A stretch of 6,556 bases of DNA from Pasteurellaceae bacterium (lineage in GTDB: Bacteria > Pseudomonadota > Gammaproteobacteria > Enterobacterales > Pasteurellaceae): positions 1 to 6,556 of the forward strand of contig CAAELW010000096.1 of the NCBI GenBank assembly GCA_900756875.1. Direction: 5' to 3'. A model generated the notes under the pieces. That model had not been told where the DNA came from. It worked only from the letters and a program-made list of their open reading frames with translations, and did no database searches. A program made the position numbers and the translations under genes. Of the stretch, positions 1 to 6,395 are shown in pieces (the stretch's first letter is position 1; each line of letters starts with the position of its first letter).

Positions 1-125
1 AGATGGTCAAGACCTGAGTCATAGATGGCATCATAGGTTGGCATGATTGCCCCGCCTGGGTAGCCGAAAAGATCGGTTACACCGTGCGCTTTTAAACATT
101 CGATAATGAGTTGTGCGCCTGTCAT
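1..125 (-). CDS. ilvG: Acetolactate synthase large subunit, N-terminal part (cut by window edge)
   Basis: Only the first 41 codons are present, reading leftward from an ATG at 125-123. The peptide opens [20 protein letters not shown] and continues with the segment [16 protein letters not shown] (residues 21-36). This is the typical start of the thiamine-diphosphate-binding N-terminal domain of acetohydroxyacid synthases and is close to E. coli IlvG ([17 protein letters not shown]). The family condenses two pyruvates, or pyruvate and 2-oxobutyrate, in the first committed step of branched-chain amino acid synthesis in the cytoplasm. The catalytic glutamate that normally follows this segment lies outside the window. 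A GGGAAG ribosome-binding sequence sits just before the ATG. IlvI and IlvB are the alternatives; the wording of the glycine-rich segment favours IlvG. The leftward neighbours are not visible, so an ilv operon is only inferred. Confidence 0.88.
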   Translation of the reverse strand, partial: MTGAQLIIECLKAHGVTDLFGYPGGAIMPTYDAIYDSGLDH

Positions 126-179
126 GTTGCTTCCCGTTTTTATGATTATTAAATAATTTTATGAATATTGAAGTTTTGC

Positions 180-185
180 ATTGTA
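180..185 (-). promoter_or_regulatory. Possible -10 element for ilvG
   Basis: Read on the minus strand, 185-180 is TACAAT, close to the sigma70 -10 consensus. It would give a start near 173 and an untranslated leader of about 48 bases. No good -35 hexamer is visible at 16-18 bp, so this is tentative. Such a short leader has no room for an enterobacterial-type ilvL attenuator. Confidence 0.3.
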
Positions 186-231
186 GCGGAATTTTTCGCC
201 TTTGGTTAGGTTTTCGCGAAAAAACAAACGA

Positions 232-266
232 AAAAAACACGATAACTAAAGATTATCGTGTTTTTT
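232..266 (-). terminator. Intrinsic terminator after the DUF533 gene
   Basis: Two perfect 14-base arms (232-245 and 253-266, core AACACGATAA / TTATCGTGTT) enclose a 7-base loop. Read leftward, the outer end of the stem is T-rich and runs into TTTTTTTCG, giving the U-tract of an intrinsic terminator. It lies 46 bases past the stop of the leftward gene at 312-950 and before ilvG, so it most likely insulates ilvG from upstream transcription. Confidence 0.8.
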
Positions 267-272
267 GATAAG

Positions 273-281
273 AAGTGCGGT
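273..281 (+). other. DNA uptake signal sequence (Haemophilus type)
   Basis: This is a perfect AAGTGCGGT core, the uptake signal of the Haemophilus/Aggregatibacter/Pasteurella group, in the gap after the DUF533 gene. It lies outside the terminator stem and has no inverted partner nearby, so it is not part of a paired-signal terminator. Confidence 0.85.
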
Positions 282-311
282 CAGAAAACGTAATGTTTTC
301 TACGCACAAAA

Positions 312-950
312 TTAGAAACCTGCTTGTTTTTCTAATTGTTCAACAAGCGCATCATCTAAGCCTAATGCTTTTGCTAAATCTGCTAAGAAAATGATTTCTT
401 TGCGAGATAAATCTTTGCTCACTAAACGAGCGGCTAAGTATACATTACTTGCAAGTGCAGTATCATTACCTACAAGACGTGCAATTTCATTGATAGAAAT
501 TGGATTTTGGATTTCTTGTTCAAGCCATTGCGCTAATTCAGGGTTGTTGCCTGCTTCATTTGCGATAGTCTGTTTTTCATCTTCGGTGATTTCACCATCT
601 GCTGCCGCAGCGGCGATCATAGTACGTAAAATCAATTCGCCTGCATCGACATGGCTTGATGAATTTAATACATCAAACGCATTTTCTGAAATGTTCGGTT
701 GGCTATTTTGTTGGGATTTTTGATAGTTTTGGTACGCTTGGTAAGCAAGGTTACCTAAAACGGCAAGTGAGCCTAATTTTGCTAAGCTTGCGCCACCGCT
801 GCGGCCTAAAATCATTGATAAAATACCGCCTAATGCTGCACCACCACCTACTTTGGTGAGAGAGTCGATAGTTTGATTGCCAGTTTCAAGTTTACTTGCA
901 GAGCTTTTAGCAACATCTAAAACTTGATTTAAAATGCTGTTGAGATTCAT
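312..950 (-). CDS. yebE: YebE-like DUF533 / TerB-type protein
   Basis: A 212-residue protein starting at ATG 950-948, preceded by AAAAGGAAAC at good spacing. Residues 35-75 form a glycine/alanine/leucine-rich hydrophobic stretch (GGGAALGGILSMILGR) that may contact or span the inner membrane. A linker rich in Gln and Asn (about 71-90) follows. Residues 95-212 are an alpha-helical domain with AAADGEITEDE (115-125), the acidic helix-loop typical of TerB-like folds. Length and domain order match the DUF533 family (E. coli YebE, about 219 residues). The biochemical function is not known; in E. coli yebE is linked to envelope stress, but I see no clear CpxR box here. The gene is transcribed alone, divergent from the transporter and ended by the hairpin at 232-266. 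I am confident of the family; the symbol is by resemblance. Confidence 0.8.
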   Translation of the reverse strand: MNLNSILNQVLDVAKSSASKLETGNQTIDSLTKVGGGAALGGILSMILGRSGGASLAKLGSLAVLGNLAYQAYQNYQKSQQNSQPNISENAFDVLNSSSHVDAGELILRTMIAAAAADGEITEDEKQTIANEAGNNPELAQWLEQEIQNPISINEIARLVGNDTALASNVYLAARLVSKDLSRKEIIFLADLAKALGLDDALVEQLEKQAGF

Positions 951-1028
951 AAATGTTTCCTTTTGGTTGTTAATAGAGATTAAATTCGGCCTTTAGACAG
1001 TGATATTTAAAAAAAATTCATTTTTTTA

Positions 1029-1037
1029 ACCGCACTT
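1029..1037 (-). other. DNA uptake signal sequence (Haemophilus type)
   Basis: A perfect ACCGCACTT, the reverse complement of AAGTGCGGT, in the intergenic region between the divergent DUF533 gene and the transporter, 12 bases before the transporter's -35 element. Confidence 0.85.
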
Positions 1038-1049
1038 TAAATCAAATTC

Positions 1050-1077
1050 TTGACTCGGTTTTAGAATTCATTATATT
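1050..1077 (+). promoter_or_regulatory. Sigma70 promoter of the transporter-metS operon
   Basis: TTGACT (1050-1055) and TATATT (1072-1077) are separated by 16 bp. The predicted start near 1084 leaves about 25 bases before the ATG at 1109. The alternative TTG start codon at 1076 falls inside this -10 element, which supports the downstream start. Confidence 0.6.
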
Positions 1078-1108
1078 GAAACCTTTCTTCATTCAAAAGG
1101 AACTTAAT

Positions 1109-2623
1109 ATGACGCAGTCAAACGCAAAGCGTGAGACCTTCTCTGGTCGGAAAGCATTTATTATGGCGGCAATTGGATCCGCTGTTGGTTTAGGAAACAT
1201 TTGGCGTTTCCCTTACACCACTTATGAAAACGGTGGCGGTGCATTTATTATCCCTTACCTTATTGCACTTTTAACTGCCGGTATTCCATTGCTTTTCTTA
1301 GATTACGCAATCGGTCATCGCCATCGTGGGGGTGCACCACTTTCTTATCGTCGTTTTAACCCGCACTTTGAAGTGTTTGGTTGGTGGCAGGTGATGGTGA
1401 ACGTCATCATCGGGCTTTACTACGCAGTAGTATTAGGTTGGGCGGCAAGCTACACCTACTTCTCACTTAATTCTGCCTGGGGCGATAAACCAATTGATTT
1501 CTTCCTACACGAATTCTTAAAAATGGGCGATATCAGCAATGGTGTGAGCTTTGAGTTTGTTGGCATGGTGACAGGCCCATTAATCGCAGTATGGTTAGTA
1601 GCATTAGGCGTACTTTCTTTAGGTATTAAAAAAGGGATTTCTAAATCTTCAGACATCTTAATGCCTGTTTTAGTGGTGATGTTTGTGGCGTTGGTTATTT
1701 ATTCTTTATTCCTACCGGGTGCAGAAAAAGGCTTGAATGCGTTATTTACCCCAGACTGGTCAAAACTATCTAACCCAAGTGTGTGGATTGCGGCTTACGG
1801 TCAAATCTTCTTCTCTCTTTCTATTTGTTTCGGGATTATGATCACTTATGCGTCTTACCTGAAAAAAGATTCTGATTTAACAGGAAGTGGTTTAGTTGTT
1901 GGCTTTGCGAACTCAAGCTTTGAAGTACTTGCCGGTATCGGTGTATTTGCGGCATTAGGTTTTATTGCAGCTGCACAAGGTGTGGAAGTGAGTGAAGTGG
2001 CAAAAGGCGGTATTGGTTTAGCCTTCTTTGCATTCCCAACCATCATTAATAAAGCACCGTTTGGTGAAGTGTTAGGGGTATTGTTCTTCGGTTCATTAAC
2101 CTTCGCGGCATTAACTTCATTTATCTCTGTTATTGAAGTAATCATTTCAGCGATTCAAGATAAACTCCGTTTACGTCGAGCAAAAGCGACCTTTATTGTT
2201 GGTTTACCAATGATGGTGGTGTCAGTAATTTTATTCGGTACCACAACCGGCCTACCAATGCTTGATGTGTTGGATAAATTCGTAAACTACTTTGGTATTG
2301 TAGCGGTAGCATTTGTTTCATTAATTGTGATTGTAGCAAATGAAAAACTTGGTTTATTAGGTAAACACTTAAATGAAAGCTCTTCATTCAAAGTCGGTTT
2401 CCTATGGCGTTTATGCATTGTAATCACCACGGGTATTCTTGCCTTTATGTTATTGAGTGAAGGTGCGAAGGTATTTACAGAAGGTTACGAAGGTTATCCA
2501 AGTTGGTTCGTAAATACCTTTGGTTGGGGGATGGCAATTTTGCTTGTAGTCGTTTCGTTCATTCTTTCTCGCTTAAAATGGAAAAATGAAGAGAACCTCA
2601 ATCTTGAAGAAAAAGGAGAATAA
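1109..2623 (+). CDS. Sodium-dependent amino-acid transporter, NSS (SNF) family, probable methionine/alanine importer
   Basis: A 504-residue membrane protein that would import an amino acid across the inner membrane with sodium. The start is ATG 1109, with AAAAGG 8 bases upstream. About 12 hydrophobic helices are visible. Helix 1 carries the NSS signature [14 protein letters not shown] then ENGGGAF (residues 23-46), including N30 (sodium site 1 in LeuT) and R33 (gate). Helix 6 has [17 protein letters not shown] (234-250) with the sodium-site Thr246. Helix 8 has ALTSF (334-338), matching the LeuT sodium-2 Thr/Ser pair. E272 in helix 7 occupies the position of LeuT Glu290, which in the family goes with chloride independence. 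The substrate cannot be read from sequence. The 32-residue partner that follows points to the MetP-type methionine/alanine importers. I recall a Haemophilus homologue (HI0736) lying near ilv genes, consistent with this layout. Confidence 0.9.
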   Translation: MTQSNAKRETFSGRKAFIMAAIGSAVGLGNIWRFPYTTYENGGGAFIIPYLIALLTAGIPLLFLDYAIGHRHRGGAPLSYRRFNPHFEVFGWWQVMVNVIIGLYYAVVLGWAASYTYFSLNSAWGDKPIDFFLHEFLKMGDISNGVSFEFVGMVTGPLIAVWLVALGVLSLGIKKGISKSSDILMPVLVVMFVALVIYSLFLPGAEKGLNALFTPDWSKLSNPSVWIAAYGQIFFSLSICFGIMITYASYLKKDSDLTGSGLVVGFANSSFEVLAGIGVFAALGFIAAAQGVEVSEVAKGGIGLAFFAFPTIINKAPFGEVLGVLFFGSLTFAALTSFISVIEVIISAIQDKLRLRRAKATFIVGLPMMVVSVILFGTTTGLPMLDVLDKFVNYFGIVAVAFVSLIVIVANEKLGLLGKHLNESSSFKVGFLWRLCIVITTGILAFMLLSEGAKVFTEGYEGYPSWFVNTFGWGMAILLVVVSFILSRLKWKNEENLNLEEKGE

Positions 2624-2625
2624 AG

Positions 2626-2724
2626 ATGACAGGTATTGCACTTACAATGATGATTGTGTCGCTTTTGATTATTTGGGGCGGCTTGATCTATGCTTTAATC
2701 AGACTTCCAAAAGAAGAAAAATAA
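2626..2724 (+). CDS. metS: MetS-like small subunit of the NSS importer (32 residues)
   Basis: A 32-residue protein, MTGIALTMMIVSLLIIWGGL then IYALIRLPKEEK: one membrane helix (about residues 4-25) and a short basic/acidic cytoplasmic tail. It starts 2 bases after the transporter stop, and its AAGGAG (2613-2618, spacing 7) lies inside the last codons of the transporter, so the two are almost certainly translated together. The pattern matches the methionine/alanine import small subunits (MetS in Corynebacterium), which are needed for transport by their large partner. It is short enough to be missed by gene finders. The symbol is given by family resemblance. Confidence 0.83.
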   Translation: MTGIALTMMIVSLLIIWGGLIYALIRLPKEEK

Positions 2725-2735
2725 GGTCAAAATTG

Positions 2736-2744
2736 ACCGCACTT
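2736..2744 (-). other. DNA uptake signal sequence (Haemophilus type)
   Basis: A perfect ACCGCACTT between the metS stop and the terminator. It overlaps the right arm of a small inverted repeat, GGTCAA-AA-TTGACC (2725-2738). Confidence 0.85.
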
Positions 2745-2754
2745 TGAAATAAGT

Positions 2755-2780
2755 AGGGCGTGCTGAGCACGCCCTTTTTT
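2755..2780 (+). terminator. Intrinsic terminator of the transporter-metS operon
   Basis: GGGCGTGC (2756-2763) pairs with GCACGCCC (2767-2774) around a TGA loop, extended by an A-T pair, and is followed by TTTTTT (2775-2780). It sits between two convergent genes. Read leftward the tail is only weakly U-rich (TACTTATTTC), so termination of cpdB here is possible but less certain. Confidence 0.88.
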
Positions 2781-2781
2781 G

Positions 2782-4755
2782 TTATTTCGATAAATCGATT
2801 TGATATACCGCAAAGCCAACTTCGTCGGTGCCAACTTTCTTCATTGGATATTGTGCATTATCTTGAATAAATTTCGCTGCTTGTTCGCTTGGCGAGGTTT
2901 CAAAACGCACATCTAATTTATCGTTACCTTTAATCGGTGCAAAACGCCAGTTTTTATCCGCACTAGGGTTTACATGGCCATGTTTTTCACTTTCTGCTTT
3001 GATGTAATCCGCAAGAATTTGGCGATTTTCATCAGGAGAAGCGTAAACAATGTGTGCATCGCCTGTGCCTGGGAATTTATTACCGTAAGCACGATAGTTA
3101 TTAGTCGCAATTAAGAATTCTGCTTTTGGATCAACCGGTTTACCTTGGTAAGTTAAATTCACCACACGGTGTGAGTTTGGGTTAATCAATTTGCATTCGC
3201 CGTCATAACGCGCGGGTTGAGTGAGGTCGAATTCATAATTTACGCCGTCAATCACATCGTAGTTATAGGTACGGAAACCTTCCCAATCAAGTAAAGATTG
3301 TGGTTTGTCGCTTGCAGGATCGATTTGTTTAAACATACCCGCGCTACATTCTAACCATTCTTTCAATTCTTCACCGGTTGCTTTCACCACAACTAAGGTA
3401 TTTGGATAGAGGTATAAGTCTGCTGCGTTACGGAATGTCAATTCACCTTTGTTCACTTCTGTATAGCCAGTAGGGTCATTTTTACGTCCACCCGCTTTAA
3501 ATGGTGCACCTGCACTTAAAATTGGTAAGCCTGCCATTGCTGCAACACTTGGTGCTACTTTTTCAACATAAGCTTTTTGTGCTTGGTTTACAATTTGAAT
3601 AGTTGGGTCATCTTGTACTAAGGCTAAGTAGCTGTACATGTTATCGGTAGCTTTACCGATTGGCTGTGCCACGAATTCACGGGTGGCTTCATGCACAGGT
3701 TTTAAAAGTGCGGTCAATTCTGCATCACTTTCTGTGGTCGCTTTTTTGTTTTCAGCATCGTAAATTGGGCGAAGCGCCGCTTTACCATCAGCCACTAACC
3801 ATTTGCCGTTGTGTTGAGCAAGGGTTAAATCGATCACGCTGATGTTATTTGCCCAGTAGCCTGCCATACTTTCAGGCACGCCTTTTACGGTACCTTTAGC
3901 AATATCTGCATTTGGTGATTTTGCAAACTCTTTGTTCGGGAATAAACGGTGAGAGTGACCGAAAACAATCGCATCAATGTGTGGTACATCAGCAAGGTAG
4001 AATGCTGAGTTTTCTGCACCCTCTTGATATGGCTCGTCAGATGGGCCAGTGTGCGCAAGTGCCACAATAATATCTGCGCCTTTTTGTTTCATTTCTGGCA
4101 CATATTTTTGTGCGGTTTTCACGATATCGCGGGTTTCTACTTTGCCTTGTAAGTTCGCTTTATCCCACACCATAATTTGTGGTGGCACAAAACCGATATA
4201 ACCGATGTTTAATTTATGCGTTTTACCTTGGCTATCCACCACTTCTTTGGTTTGAATCACATAAGGTGTGAAATAGGGCTCTTCAGTACCGACTTTCACT
4301 ACGTTGGCATTGATGATAGGAAATTTAGCTTGTTTAATCGCATCCGCTAAATAATCTAAGCCATAGTTAAATTCGTGGTTGCCTAATGTTCCTACTTCAT
4401 AGTGCATTGCATTTAAGCAATCTACAGCTGGGTTTGGTTTGCCTTCTTTGTAACCTTTAGCCGCTTGATAGTCAGCGATTGGGTTACCTTGGATTAAGTC
4501 ACCGTTATCAACTAAAACGCTGTTTTTCACCTCTTGACGCGCTTGACGAATCAAGCTTGCTGCACGGGTAAAACCGAATTTCTCTGTAGGTGCATCTTTG
4601 TAGTAATCGAAGTCAGTTAAAAAACTGTGAATATCGGTTGTTGCCACAATACGTAAATCGACTTGTGTGTCGCTTTTTGCAAAAGCAAAACGGCTAGCAC
4701 TTAACGCTAAAATACTGCTTGCGCCAAGTTGGATGAAATTTCTTCTGTTGATCAT
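2782..4755 (-). CDS. cpdB: 2',3'-cyclic-nucleotide 2'-phosphodiesterase / 3'-nucleotidase
   Basis: A 657-residue periplasmic enzyme, close to E. coli CpdB (647) over its whole length. It hydrolyses 2',3'-cyclic nucleotides and then 3'-nucleotides, helping to salvage nucleosides and phosphate from RNA breakdown. The metallophosphoesterase domain shows TTDIHS (D41, H43), DNGDLIQG (D86), GNHE (N126, H127), AH (H235) and GHSH (H267, H269): all metal ligands are present. The C-terminal 5'-nucleotidase domain includes [20 protein letters not shown] and NNYRAYG. It ends QIDLSK, like E. coli VDLSK. Residues 1-26 are an export signal with a twin-arginine-like motif, NRRNFIQ (R4-R5), a hydrophobic run and an AFA cleavage site; E. 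coli CpdB uses a Sec-type signal. The start at 4755 has AGGAG 5 bases upstream. A perfect CRP site lies about 90 bp upstream. Confidence 0.96.
   Translation of the reverse strand: MINRRNFIQLGASSILALSASRFAFAKSDTQVDLRIVATTDIHSFLTDFDYYKDAPTEKFGFTRAASLIRQARQEVKNSVLVDNGDLIQGNPIADYQAAKGYKEGKPNPAVDCLNAMHYEVGTLGNHEFNYGLDYLADAIKQAKFPIINANVVKVGTEEPYFTPYVIQTKEVVDSQGKTHKLNIGYIGFVPPQIMVWDKANLQGKVETRDIVKTAQKYVPEMKQKGADIIVALAHTGPSDEPYQEGAENSAFYLADVPHIDAIVFGHSHRLFPNKEFAKSPNADIAKGTVKGVPESMAGYWANNISVIDLTLAQHNGKWLVADGKAALRPIYDAENKKATTESDAELTALLKPVHEATREFVAQPIGKATDNMYSYLALVQDDPTIQIVNQAQKAYVEKVAPSVAAMAGLPILSAGAPFKAGGRKNDPTGYTEVNKGELTFRNAADLYLYPNTLVVVKATGEELKEWLECSAGMFKQIDPASDKPQSLLDWEGFRTYNYDVIDGVNYEFDLTQPARYDGECKLINPNSHRVVNLTYQGKPVDPKAEFLIATNNYRAYGNKFPGTGDAHIVYASPDENRQILADYIKAESEKHGHVNPSADKNWRFAPIKGNDKLDVRFETSPSEQAAKFIQDNAQYPMKKVGTDEVGFAVYQIDLSK
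3706..3714 (+). other. DNA uptake signal sequence inside cpdB
   Basis: A perfect AAGTGCGGT core. On the coding strand it is read as part of LTALLK, a peptide often produced by uptake signals inside Pasteurellaceae genes. It is the only intragenic perfect copy in the window. Confidence 0.85.
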
Positions 4756-4840
4756 ATGAGCTCCTGTTGTGTAAGAATCGGCAAGATTTTAAAGCTCTTT
4801 TATATATAAAGAAAGCGCAATATGAAGTTCTGAAATGAAG

Positions 4841-4856
4841 TGTGATATGCATCACA
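4841..4856. promoter_or_regulatory. Perfect CRP (cAMP receptor protein) binding site between cpdB and argF
   Basis: TGTGATATGCATCACA matches TGTGA-N6-TCACA at all ten conserved positions and is flanked by A-rich sequence (AAG before, AAA after). It is 86 bases from the cpdB start and 129 from argF. Toward cpdB, AT-rich -10 candidates on the minus strand (TATATA/TATAAA at about 4798-4808) would put the site some 50-58 bp upstream of transcription start. Toward argF, a weak TTGCAA-17-AAAAAT pair (4877-4905) would put it near -63. Either or both genes could be controlled; the site itself is firm, the target is inferred. Confidence 0.78.
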
Positions 4857-4929
4857 AAATAAGGGATTGAATTTGGTTGCAAAACTTCACGTTTGGGACA
4901 AAAATAGAGTATCCAATCCGCTAAAAATC

Positions 4930-4948
4930 ACTTTATTCACAGTAAAGT
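4930..4948. repeat. Short inverted repeat upstream of argF
   Basis: ACTTTA (4930-4935) and TAAAGT (4943-4948) flank TTCACAG. The repeat lies 36 bases before the argF ATG, where an operator or a 5' leader hairpin could be. It does not match the ArgR box (TGAAT-N4-ATTCA) beyond a half site. Function unknown. Confidence 0.4.
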
Positions 4949-4984
4949 AGCCATTTATTGATGGCATTCGATAAGGAGATCGCT

Positions 4985-5989
4985 ATGGCTTTTAATCTTA
5001 AAAATAGACACCTATTGAGTCTTGTTCATCATTCAGAACGCGAAATTAATTATTTGTTAGATTTATCACGTGATTTGAAACGTGCTAAATATGCAGGAAC
5101 AGAGCGGCAACAACTTAAAGGTAAAAATATTGCACTTATTTTTGAAAAAACCTCAACTCGTACTCGTTGTGCTTTTGAAGTGGCCGCTTATGATCAAGGT
5201 GCTAGAGTGACTTACATTGATCCAAATTCATCTCAGATTGGACATAAAGAAAGCATGAAGGATACAGCTCGAGTTCTTGGGCGGATGTATGATGCGATTG
5301 AGTATCGGGGCTTTAAACAAAGTACCGTCCAAGAACTTGCAGATTATGCTGGTGTCCCGGTGTTTAATGGTTTAACGGATGAGTTTCATCCTACACAAAT
5401 GCTCGCGGATGTTCTCACAATGATTGAACATTGTGACAAACCACTTCGTCAAATGAGTTATGTGTATATTGGTGACGCACGTAATAACATGGGAAACTCT
5501 CTTTTACTAATAGGCTCAAAACTAGGGATGGATGTGCGTATTTGTGGACCTAAAGCCCTATTACCAGAAGCCAGTTTTATTGAAATGTGTGAAAGTTTTG
5601 CCAAAGAAAGCGGTGCGCGGATTACTGTAACAGAAGATATCGACAAAGCTGTAAGCGGTGTTGATTTTGTGCATACCGATGTTTGGGTTTCAATGGGTGA
5701 ACCATTAGAAGCTTGGGGAGAACGCATTAAGTTATTACTTCCTTATCAAGTAACACCTGAACTCATGAAGCGTACGGGTAATCCAAAAGTAAAATTCATG
5801 CACTGTTTACCAGCATTCCATAATAGCGAAACCAAAGTGGGCCGCCAAATTGCTGAAAAGTATCCTGAATTGGCAAACGGTATTGAAGTGACTGAAGAGG
5901 TGTTTGAATCGCCGATGAATATTGCCTTTGAGCAAGCAGAAAACCGTATGCATACGATTAAAGCAGTCATGGTAGCGAGTTTAGCTTAG
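4985..5989 (+). CDS. argF: Ornithine carbamoyltransferase
   Basis: A 334-residue cytoplasmic enzyme that interconverts ornithine plus carbamoyl phosphate and citrulline. The carbamoyl-phosphate loop STRTR is at residues 57-61, HPTQ at 135-138, the ornithine-loop region DVWVSMGE at 232-239, and the catalytic-cysteine motif HCLP at 273-276. Length and ends match the family (E. coli ArgF about 334). The start at 4985 was chosen because AAGGAG (4973-4978) is 6 bases upstream; an in-frame ATG at 4961 lacks such a site and would itself contain this Shine-Dalgarno. The protein closely resembles the Haemophilus influenzae enzyme named arcB, thought to be catabolic. No arcC (carbamate kinase) follows here, so whether this copy makes citrulline or degrades it cannot be decided from the window. 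Next in line is the SpeFL-type leader, and ornithine links the two. Confidence 0.96.
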   Translation: MAFNLKNRHLLSLVHHSEREINYLLDLSRDLKRAKYAGTERQQLKGKNIALIFEKTSTRTRCAFEVAAYDQGARVTYIDPNSSQIGHKESMKDTARVLGRMYDAIEYRGFKQSTVQELADYAGVPVFNGLTDEFHPTQMLADVLTMIEHCDKPLRQMSYVYIGDARNNMGNSLLLIGSKLGMDVRICGPKALLPEASFIEMCESFAKESGARITVTEDIDKAVSGVDFVHTDVWVSMGEPLEAWGERIKLLLPYQVTPELMKRTGNPKVKFMHCLPAFHNSETKVGRQIAEKYPELANGIEVTEEVFESPMNIAFEQAENRMHTIKAVMVASLA

Positions 5990-6094
5990 GAAAGATCTCG
6001 ATAAATGAGTATATTTATTCATCATCTATTTTAAGAATAATTTATTCCCATACTTTTTGAGGTTTTATTTTTATATGAAAACTTAAATTTATTT

Positions 6095-6110
6095 TTTGAT
6101 AATGATCACA
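6095..6110. promoter_or_regulatory. CRP- or FNR-type site upstream of the SpeFL leader promoter
   Basis: TTTGATAATGATCACA fits the CRP pattern TGTGA-N6-TCACA with one mismatch. The same bases contain TTGAT-AATG-ATCAC (6096-6109), which fits the FNR pattern TTGAT-N4-ATCAA with one mismatch. Both readings share the centre 6102.5. This is about 61 bp upstream of the inferred transcription start near 6164, a classical position for an activator touching the RNA polymerase alpha subunit. Which regulator binds cannot be decided by eye. Confidence 0.55.
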
Positions 6111-6127
6111 TTTTTTGAAAAATATTA

Positions 6128-6156
6128 TTGACATGATATTTACACAAGCAGAGAAT
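6128..6156 (+). promoter_or_regulatory. Promoter of the SpeFL-type leader transcript
   Basis: A consensus -35, TTGACA (6128-6133), a 17-bp spacer and GAGAAT (6151-6156), which matches four of six -10 positions. The predicted start is near 6163-6164, about 37 bases before the leader ORF. The weak -10 combined with an activator site near -61.5 suggests an activated promoter. Confidence 0.6.
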
Positions 6157-6200
6157 GTACCCAACAAAGGTTAGTTTGAATAGAAAGAGGGAATTTTTCT

Positions 6201-6395
6201 ATGCTACTTCGTACATATATACACAGATACGTCCACACGAAAGTATTGAGACTTTTACGGTTTAATCCGATAAAAGGTCGTTCTTTGATGGCGCATATCC
6301 GTCGTACACGCCATATTATGATGCCATCGCATCGCTCTTGTTTCTCATATTCAGTATTCGCTTCTCAAAATAAACCATCCAACACGGCTCTCTAA
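6201..6395 (+). CDS. speFL: SpeFL-type ornithine-responsive leader peptide
   Basis: A small ORF whose C-terminal part, MAHIRRTRHIMMPSHRSCFS (residues 30-49), aligns with E. coli SpeFL around MPHIRRTTHIMKFAHRNSFD. The HIRRxxH motif (H32-H38), which in E. coli forms the ornithine pocket in the ribosome tunnel, is intact, as are IM (39-40), HR (44-45) and aromatic residues at 48, 50 and 53. Two starts are possible. ATG 6201 has a strong GAGGG 9 bases upstream and gives 64 residues with an arginine-rich, otherwise unrecognised N-terminus. ATG 6288 has AAAAGG 10 bases upstream (partly in a hairpin) and gives 35 residues, near the 34 of E. coli. The peptide runs 8 codons past the end of the E. coli one. 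It is expected to act in cis on the translating ribosome, not as a free protein. Being short and in a leader, it is easily left unannotated. Confidence 0.8.
   Translation: MLLRTYIHRYVHTKVLRLLRFNPIKGRSLMAHIRRTRHIMMPSHRSCFSYSVFASQNKPSNTAL
6250..6279 (+). ncRNA. Hairpin over the internal SpeFL ribosome-binding site
   Basis: GAC-TTTTA-CGG (6250-6260) pairs with CCG-TAAAA-GTC (6267-6279), with single bulged bases at A6270 and G6276 and the loop TTTAAT. The right arm contains AAAAGG, the likely ribosome-binding sequence for the internal ATG at 6288. The fold would hide that site unless a ribosome from 6201 opens it. Confidence 0.45.

Noticed and set aside
283..301. Hairpin AGAAAAC-GTAAT-GTTTTCT just after the DUF533 gene
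   Set aside because: Only 7 bp and AT-rich, with no U-tract; the 14-bp stem at 232-266 is clearly the better terminator.
391..723. Open frame on the plus strand opposite the DUF533 gene
   Set aside because: It mirrors the coding frame of the real gene, has no ribosome-binding site and shows no family features. The same holds for the antisense frames over the transporter, cpdB and argF.
1076..1108. Upstream TTG start for the transporter, adding 11 residues
   Set aside because: The TTG lies inside the -10 element, has no ribosome-binding site, and ATG 1109 has AAAAGG at good spacing and starts where the family usually does.
1360..1368. CCCGCACTT in the transporter gene as another uptake signal
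   Set aside because: One mismatch in the core and no more than codon use could produce; only perfect cores were listed.
4958..4984. Upstream TTG/ATG starts for argF
   Set aside because: The strong AAGGAG lies downstream of them and 6 bases before ATG 4985, which gives the normal family N-terminus.
6006..6035. Nine-codon ORF (MSIFIHHLF) after argF
   Set aside because: No ribosome-binding site at workable spacing, no recognisable motif, and a length expected by chance in AT-rich DNA.
6005..6047. ArgR-box-like repeats (ATGAGTA/TATTCAT and GAAT-N5-ATTC)
   Set aside because: Spacing is off by one or two bases from TGAAT-N4-ATTCA, and they lie after argF. Such AT-rich palindromes are common by chance here.
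5990..6094. Intrinsic terminator for argF
   Set aside because: Only a weak AT-rich 7-bp hairpin (6005-6022) is present, with no G/C stem and no following U-run. Rho-dependent termination or read-through remains possible.
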